DNA of 64,000 nucleotides from Episyrphus balteatus (Eukaryota; Arthropoda; Insecta; Diptera; Syrphidae): contig NC_079134.1 of NCBI RefSeq assembly GCF_945859705.1, positions 9,651,545 to 9,715,544 of the forward strand, read 5' to 3'. The notes below the pieces were generated by a model. That model was given only the letters and a program-made list of their open reading frames with translations, had not been told where the DNA came from and made no database searches. The translations under genes and the position numbers were made by a program. Shown here in pieces: positions 57,070 to 64,000 of the stretch; positions within the stretch are counted from its first letter, which is position 1; each line of letters begins with the position of its first letter.

Positions 57070-60000
57070 TTAAAAGAACTTCAAAACCAACAGGCAAGCT
57101 GCCAATAATCCACTAGTCAGAGCAATGCTATATGCTGAATCTGGGGCCTTTTCGGTATTGCAATTATCTCCCTTGCAAGTTTTACAAGTCTTTTGGTTAG
57201 TATCTAAGCAATTTTTCCTTGATTTTTCATCAGCGTCAGCCAAACAGCTTCTAATGACAATACCATCTAAAAATTAAATAACCAAAATTAATCTAGTACA
57301 ATATTATTCATCTTCAAAAAATAACTTACTCCATCTCTCAATATAACATAGAAGATCGCCTGATAATGTCATCGCATTTCGGCATGGCTCAGATTTATAA
57401 TTGTTTTCCGCATATGCGTCAGCACATTTTGCATTTTCATCACTGCGACATTTGTAGCAGGAAGTTGTTGCTCTAACAGCAATGTTTCGAGTCTCAGTAG
57501 CAATAGTAACATTAGTATTTACATTGTTACATCCATCACCAGTACAAGTTTGGTAATTGTTTCCATCAGATTTTTCTGTGATATTACTAACACATCCACG
57601 CTTAATATTTCCATTTTCTTCTGAAAAGCAAGGGTAGATATGAGGCTATGAGAGCAATAGTGGCGTAACCGGTTTTTTTTTCAAAAATGAGTTTTTCATA
57701 AAAACTTGGTCTCTTAATATATCTACTTTATTACAAAAATAGATTTATGCAGCTTGATACACTCAGAACAAGATGGCACTCAAAAAAGTGTTGTTTTGAA
57801 AAACCCTGTATCTTAAATCACTCGTAGCTCAAAACTTCCTTTTTGTGGCTTACGCCACTATTGTTCTCATAGCCTCATATCATCATTAATTAAAGCTCCC
57901 CAATGAAATTTTATAAAATTATTTCGTCTGATGTAAAATGACATTAATGTTGATGTTTTTTTGGCAAGTTTATATTATGAGAGGACATTTCAACAAGCAA
58001 TTTTGCTTCTATAAAGCCTTAAAGAAGCAACAGTAGTGTCTCTAAGGAGTAAACACGATTATAGAAGTCTAATATGCTTTCGTGTAAATGAATATAAATC
58101 AAAATTACTGAGCTGTCAAACTTAAGAATATGTTGCATTTATAAAAATAATTTCTCGATGGGAAACAATTATCATAAACTTTCACAATAAGTTGAAAATA
58201 AAAGAGTTGATAAAAAAAGATATCTTATCAAACATATAATTGCCAAAAAAATACAAATTCTTGGAATTAATATTTAAGTGAATTGGACATAAAATTACCT
58301 GTTATGAATAATCAAAAGCTTCTTTTGTTTTAAAATGATTGAGCTGTATTTTAAAGCTTAAAAATAAGAAGAAAAAAATTAAATATAAGAAAAAAAAGCC
58401 GCAGCTCATTTGATATGGCTTCAAACATTGTTCAGTTAGGTTATAAAGATGACGTCACATCATGTGCGTTGCGTCGATGTTTTCAACTGACAGCCCGATA
58501 AAATACACACGTTCTTATGAAACCGACCAATAAGTGACGGATGGGACGAAGCGCCGGAAATAGTAATCAAACTTTCAACTTTTTCATCCGCCAGATCTGT
58601 TGACATCAGTTGTCAAAAATAGATCAGTTCGCTTTTACCCCATACTTTTAAAAATAAAAAGTAGTTGGTAATTTGGACCACCTAGGTATGTTCTTAAGTT
58701 AAGTTAAGAAGTTAGAAAAACTAACTTAAAGTAAACTTCCAGTATTGGGGATATTACGAGCGTAGTTTTTGCTTTTAAAAAGCTAGAGTTCTAGAGTCAC
58801 ACTCGACTTAGGTGAAAACAGTAAAAATGTACTAAACATAAAAATAATCCTAAGTTATTTGTTCAAATTCACTTAAAACCACCAGGGCCGTCTTTAACTA
58901 TCCTGGGGCCCTTGGGCACACAAGAATTTTGGGGCCCTTTTGGAAAGTAAAACAAGTACAATGGTTGGCTTAAAGGCAATGGTTATGGTTAAAAAGGGGT
59001 GCCAATATATCGTTTCATATAAAGTAAAGGGGGTGCCAATAATACGTGCATCGAGACATCAATCGTTGCCACTGCCAATAATTGTACCCTGTATCCGTTA
59101 TAAGTTTCAGTTTGAAGAATTGGAAAAAAGAGCTCAAACGGATTGATAGATTTGCTAAAAACTCGGTACAGACGATTTCTACGTAATTTTCAAGAGCCGT
59201 TTTTTTTATTTTTTGCCTTTTTATTTTAATGTCTCTTTTTCAACGGATATCTCCAATATAAAGTTTTCGAGATATTGCAATTTTCTCAAAAACGGATAAC
59301 GATTTTGCTTTGAAAAAAAAAAATATGTTTTGCTGCAAATAAGGCCGCACTTTTGAAAGAAGAAAAATATTTTTTGGACCGTTATTAACGGTACCTACTT
59401 GCCATAGAACCGATTTCTTGATGAAAACGACACAACCGATTTTAATGAAAATTTTTACATAAAAAGGTTTATACTGATATTAAAACTAAGAAAACCTAAA
59501 AAAAAATTATTTTGGATTAAACAAAAAAATTAATTTTTTTTTTTTGAAAAACAATTTTTGTTAAAGTTATTTAATGAATTTTATGTGTCAATCTTTAAAT
59601 ACGAGAGCAATTCGCAATTCAAATTAAAACCATTGTACCATGGCGTTTTCCATTGAACCAAAACATTGATGTACCGTCGACGAGCCGGCAATAGTTTTTT
59701 CTCAAACGTTTTCCAACGGAGAAAGTATTGATGTTTTTTGCCGACGAATTGATTCTTTTTCGTCTTTTAATACGAATCTACTCATATTTTTACACTGATT
59801 TTAACACGCACTACAAATTTGACAGTTTTGCAAACTTCAAACGAAATTATTATTTAAGGAAAAAGATAATGGAAGAGAATTCGTTGTTTTTATTAATAAA
59901 TAATAAATAATCTTACCTACAGTGGAAAAAAAATTATTTTTCTTGTTTTTTGAAAATATTATTGTCTTATTTTTTTTTTTGAAAATTGAATTTGGGTTTG

Positions 60001-60513
60001 GTGGTTTGGAATTAAATTTTTTTCGGCATACAACGCCACATATTTTGTTTTCTTTTTGAAAACATATATTTTCCGTATAGGTGTAGAAAAAAATGTATTT
60101 GATTGTTTGGTTGCCATATAAAAACTAAAATTTTTTGGTAGATGGTCTGACCGACAAAAATGTTTTGAGAATATAATATTCGTTCCTTCGGGGCCCCCTG
60201 AGAATGGGGGCCCTGGGCACGGGCCCCGTTTGTCCTTATGGTAAAGACGGCATTGAAAACCACCACTTACCAATTAAAGTAAAACATTGTGTTGACTCTG
60301 TTGGGCAATCTGTCACTGGAAATGAACCATCTTCCGTTTGGCATTTTTTGTCTGTACTATTACACTGTATGCATTTTACTAAAAAAAAGAACACAACATT
60401 TGTATTGAATTGATTTTAATTTTTTTAATATAATATGTTTAAATACCAGCTTCACAGGAAACAGAAATAGTTAAAATTATTCCCAAAATGAAAAGATTCA
60501 ATTTAATATCCAT
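57070..60513 (-). CDS. DUF753/Ly6-like secreted protein D (short paralogue of C)
   Basis: Four minus-strand exons, 60447-60513, 60271-60378, 57330-57620 and 57070-57266, join in phase 1 and give 220 residues. The signal peptide is MDIKLNLFILGIILTISVSC then EA. Exon 3 is 291 nt against 969 nt in gene C: the KRGCV start and the SCYKCRSDENAKCADAYAEN end are kept, but about three middle modules are absent. Between them lies a short Thr/Asn-rich bridge (NNVNTNVTIATETRNIAVRA). The last exon differs from that of gene C by only three residues and ends in the same GPI-like tail. Intron 2 has a hAT-like element 15 bases from the exon 2 donor and a MITE 17 bases from exon 3. Reading frame and splice sites are intact, so it is probably functional. 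Confidence 0.87.
57638..57881. mobile_element. MITE with 32-bp TIRs in gene D intron 2
   Basis: GATATGAGGCTATGAGAGCA at 57638 is mirrored by TGTTCTCATAGCCTCATATC ending at 57881, one mismatch in 32. It lies close to the exon 3 acceptor. Confidence 0.85.
57890..58870. other. Gene D intron 2 interior
   Basis: No exon recognised. AAGCAA/GCTTCTATAAAGCC motifs near 57996-58030 resemble those in the element at 9478-10303 and near 31500, probably decayed relatives. Confidence 0.35.
58883..60255. mobile_element. hAT-like element with 8-bp TSD AAAACCAC beside the exon 2 donor
   Basis: AAAACCAC occurs at 58875-58882 and 60256-60263. The element begins CAGGGCCGTCTTTAAC and ends GGTAAAGACGGCATTG. GGGGCCC-rich subterminal repeats occur at both ends (58910-58940; 60190-60230). 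No transposase frame was recognised in 1.37 kb. Confidence 0.85.
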
Positions 60514-60519
60514 GATGAA

Positions 60520-61505
60520 ATTGTAAATCCTCTTTCTACTTTAGAGACTCTTGAAATTCTGTTTTGATTCGTACTGTCGACAAAAAATGTGATTGAATAA
60601 AGTTAATATTGAGCGAATTTAATCTATATTTTCAATTTTCCCAGGTGTTCGAAAAGATAATAATTTATTTATCTAATCGAAAAATTATAACTATCTGTAT
60701 CTGGTATTATAGCACATTTTAAGAAACAATTTATAAGGTGCTCCATGGGATATTCGAGCATTCTTGAATTTTGTATTCACTCATATTTGCACATTATGAG
60801 TTGTTGAACACAAAAATAGCAATCGTTTTTTTTTACCAAAGATTTCAACATATGAAAAAAATCGTGTTTTTTTAACTGCCATTGCAGAAAATTGTTGACA
60901 TCAAAAAAATTATTTACGCTTCTTCCCCATTTACCCTCACTCCGCAAATTTTAAAATTGATTTATTTCAACTTCTATGAATTGTACTTTACTCCTCACGA
61001 AGATAGAGGGCGTTAAAGTTCTTAAAGTTTGGTTTTTTTACTAGGTCAGTATTGGTTTTTGGTACTACCGGCGGCATTATTCTGGGCAAGACAGAGGTGC
61101 CTTCGTTTTACCAAATAGAGTGTGGTAAAAAATTTGACAGCCTTCGGCGACCCTTTAAGACCGGCTTGACCTAGGTTCTACATTTTACTTTCACTCGAAA
61201 AGATTTGGAAATCGATCCAATATGAAAACAAATATTCTAGAATTTACTTAAATCGATATTGATAACATTATTTTTCGAAGTTAAATAGCAAAACAAACAA
61301 AATTTAAGGTGCGGAAAATATTTGTATATATGTATGTAATATAATTATGCAAATGACTAGTTACTGGATTAAAAAAGTTTTGGGAAACATAAAGATGATC
61401 GAAAGGTAGTTCACAGAAAACAATTATACGCGATTTCAATTTCGATTTTAGTTTCATTGTTTCTTGAAACTGGTTGTTAAGTCTTGTCCTCTTTCCGACA
61501 AGTAA
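60520..61505. other. Upstream of gene D, nothing recognised
   Basis: The gene D promoter should lie at the left side of this stretch. Its first 200 bases resemble the same region upstream of gene C (GGTGTTCGAAA...ATTTATCTTATCGAAAAA-like), so the duplication included upstream DNA. Confidence 0.4.
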
Positions 61506-61509
61506 TCTC

Positions 61510-62931
61510 ATAGTAGAGTAACTAAAGCAAATTATTAGGGAACCCGGCCGAACAGCTCTGATTTTGACGATATTTTTTTTTCAAACGTAGGTAATTAAAA
61601 ATACTTTAAAGTCTATAGATTAAAAATTGCCGGTGCGGTGTTGCCGTATTGTTTTTTAAAATTAAATTTTTTTTTTAACAAAACCATTTTTTTTTGCTTG
61701 AATTTCATAAAACAAATGATAGCAAAAGATTCTCTAGGTAATTTAAGGAAAATATATAAAAGGCAGTTAGGGACAATCTTCCATCGTTTAAGCGATAAAT
61801 GCAATTTTCTAACATTCTGACCTCAAACAGAAAAAAAATATTTTGAAAACAACACCTACAATATTTTAAAATACATTTTTAAAAAGCCAGAAGCTCATTC
61901 TTATCTCTTAAATTTAAATCCACTAAATTTAATCAAGACTTTTTGAAAAAATGGTCCTCAAACTCAGAATTAAAAAAAAAAAATGTTATTAGAAAAATTT
62001 AAAATGACTTTTTTTCAAACTTTTTCTAATAAAACATGAATTTATTTAAAAAAAATTTTTGGCCATAAATATTATCAGTTGAATTTCGAAGCAAAAAAGG
62101 TAAAATATATCACACTTTTGAAAAAAAAAAATGAAAAATTACTTCAATTTCAATGGTTTTTTTTTTTATTAAAACTGAATTTTTACATTGAAGTAATTAA
62201 TTTTCTCAAAGACTGTGGTAAATAGGAACTTTAAATTTTTGCTATTTAACTTTCAACAGTAACGGTTATTAAATGAATAAAAAATAGTTTTATGATTAGA
62301 TATTGAACTTTAAAAAAAATAAACTTTTATTAAAAAAAGTTCTTCTTCTTTTTAATTTGTTTTCATAAACCGTAATACATATTGACATTTCCTTTTATAA
62401 TTTGAAATCATAATAAATGCGGCCAAAAAAAATTGAAAATAAATGCATTTTATATTAGGACCAAGTTTAAAAAACGACATGTTAAAATTTTTTCAATAAT
62501 TTTTTTTTTCAAAAATCTGAGTTCAATTACCATTCTTTCAAAAGCCGTTCATTCAATTAACTTAATTTTAATTTTACACATATGACTAAGCTTCTAGCTT
62601 TTAAAAAAATGTATATTTTAGGTGTTGCCGTTGTGTTCAAATATTTTTTTTTGTGTTTGAAGTCAATTAATAAGAAAATTGCATCTACCGCTTGAACTAT
62701 GGAAGATTGTTTATGAAATTTAAGAAAAATTTTTGAAAAAAATTTGTTTTTGTTCACAAAAATCTTCAATTAAATTTAAAAAATCAAAACGGCAACACCG
62801 GCAATTTTTAATCTATAGACTTTAAAGTATTTTAAATTACCGACGTTTGAAAAAAAAAGATCATGAAAATCTAAGCTGTTCGGCCGGGTTCCCTAATATT
62901 GCCAATTTTTGATCTTTAGTTACTCCACTAT
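61510..62931. mobile_element. Foldback element with long inverted ends
   Basis: ATAGTAGAGTAACTAAAG at 61510 mirrors CTTTAGTTACTCCACTAT ending 62931. The arms include GGGAACCCGGCCGAACAGCT and GATTAAAAATTGCCGGTG and stay alignable for about 150 bp or more, then fade into A/T-rich DNA. No coding capacity. Confidence 0.8.
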
Positions 62932-62934
62932 CAA

Positions 62935-64000
62935 TCTGATGAAAATTATAGTGAGTCACAGTAATGTATTTTCGACCCTTTTGAAACAATATTCGCACCA
63001 AAAAAGTATGTTGTTTATAAACTTGACTTGTGTAAACGAGTTGACATAATTTAATAAAAAGAGCTTAGCATCTTAACCCTTTATATTACCATGTGACATT
63101 TCTGTAACAAACGAAAAAGAATCCACAAAAAAGCATACGAAGCTTGAAAATTTCTTTTGTCTTCAACAGGTATGTAATATTTTATGGAAATAGTACAAAA
63201 TATTTCAGAGAATTGCCGTTACTAGTATTTTATTGGCAGTTTGTTTTGAAAGTTTAGTTTTCTGGAAAATATTTAACCCATGCTTAATTCAAATTCAGAA
63301 AATATACATATATGTATATCTTAACTTGCAAGGTTTTCTTTATGGATTTTCGGAAAATGTGTAAAAGTAAATATTAAATAATTTGTTTTTTTTTAATTTT
63401 CGGATTTTTGTACTAGTAATTAATGACGAAAAAATAAAAATATTGATTTTTTTAAAAGAAATACGTGTTTTATTATTATTCAAGTAAGTGCTTACATGTC
63501 ATTAATTTTAAAATATACGTTTTTGACATATAAAGCGTTAATTTATTTTAAAAATCATACTTATTTCTCAAGAAAAAAAAGACTCATTAAAACTAAGCTC
63601 CATTTGTCATTAAAAGGAAACGACCTATATGTTTCGTAATGGTATGTAATGTACTTACTACTTATATATAAAAGGAATACCATTTTATATATTTGATTTG
63701 GATAAAACTGATGTCTTTTTAGTTGGTTGGAAAGCAGTCAAAGTATTAGCTGATACGAGCTTTATAGGAAAAGTGTATAAGATTCGGCCCAAATATTCAA
63801 AAAAACACTAGCAAAATAAATGCCTTCAAGTAAGTTTTTCCTCGTCAAGGGTAAGGGGATACCCTGAAAAAAATTAAGGAATTTATACTTTTAACTTCGA
63901 TTTTCATAGTTTTTTCTTTTCTGTATACCTACATACTTTCGTGGTATAAATTTTGTACTGTTTTAACTTCTTTTGTCAGTTTTACATCTAATTTCATTTA
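62935..64000. other. AT-rich end of window, nothing recognised
   Basis: No exon, RNA gene or bounded repeat was seen on either strand. Confidence 0.4.

Overview
The window looks like nuclear DNA from a fly (Diptera, probably a higher fly). It is AT-rich and dense in transposon remnants. Its genes have GT-AG introns. The recognisable proteins include a 614-residue V-ATPase A subunit of insect type and a cluster of secreted multi-cysteine proteins of the fly DUF753/Ly6-like kind. Nothing prokaryotic or viral was seen.

Layout. 1-8.0 kb: repeat-rich DNA, probably inside a long intron of a Yip1/YIPF5-like Golgi/ER protein gene whose first three coding exons lie at 7988-8438 (minus); its membrane-domain exons are not in the window. 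The same interval carries a decayed non-LTR retrotransposon interrupted by a decayed Tc1 transposon, a second LINE insertion with target-site duplication (TSD), a MITE and a foldback element. 8.4-11.9 kb: MITEs, a tRNA-like element and a piggyBac-like MITE. 11.9-17.4 kb: complete coding region of V-ATPase subunit A (minus, three coding exons). 17.4-26.2 kb: no protein gene recognised; a probable Vha68 5' region and a nested set of transposons with readable TSDs. 26.2-26.7 kb: complete EMC5/MMGT gene (minus). 27.0-28.5 kb: four short TIR elements. 29.2-60.5 kb: four DUF753/Ly6-like genes, A (minus, 695 aa), B (plus, 677 aa), C (minus, 448 aa) and D (minus, 220 aa), all with a signal peptide, CxxC/RGC/CN cysteine modules and a hydrophobic tail suggesting GPI anchoring. 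A and B are divergent; C and D are tandem paralogues. 60.5-64 kb: AT-rich DNA with one foldback element.

The most unusual DNA is two large minisatellites built on 10-bp perfect palindromes. One, in the first intron of gene B (about 35.24-36.92 kb), has an 11-bp period and about 150 units; its core GGACATGTCC is a textbook match to the p53 half-site consensus. The other (40.35-43.40 kb, two blocks, 16-bp period, about 150 units in total) has CCCACGTGGG or CCCATGTGGG in most units, so an E-box per unit. It sits inside a broken mariner-type transposase gene and is associated with a 0.62-kb inverted duplication of the transposon's left end plus flanking DNA. Because neither period is a multiple of three and the common units have no stop in any phase, long apparent reading frames through these arrays are artefacts.

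How the genes relate: Yip1 (vesicle traffic), the V-ATPase A subunit (organelle acidification) and EMC5 (membrane-protein insertion) are conserved endomembrane housekeeping genes. The DUF753 cluster is a fast-changing secreted or surface-anchored family. All coordinates were read by eye from the sequence; splice sites were chosen from GT-AG signals plus phase continuity. Repeat boundaries are accurate to a few bases where a TSD is quoted and approximate otherwise.
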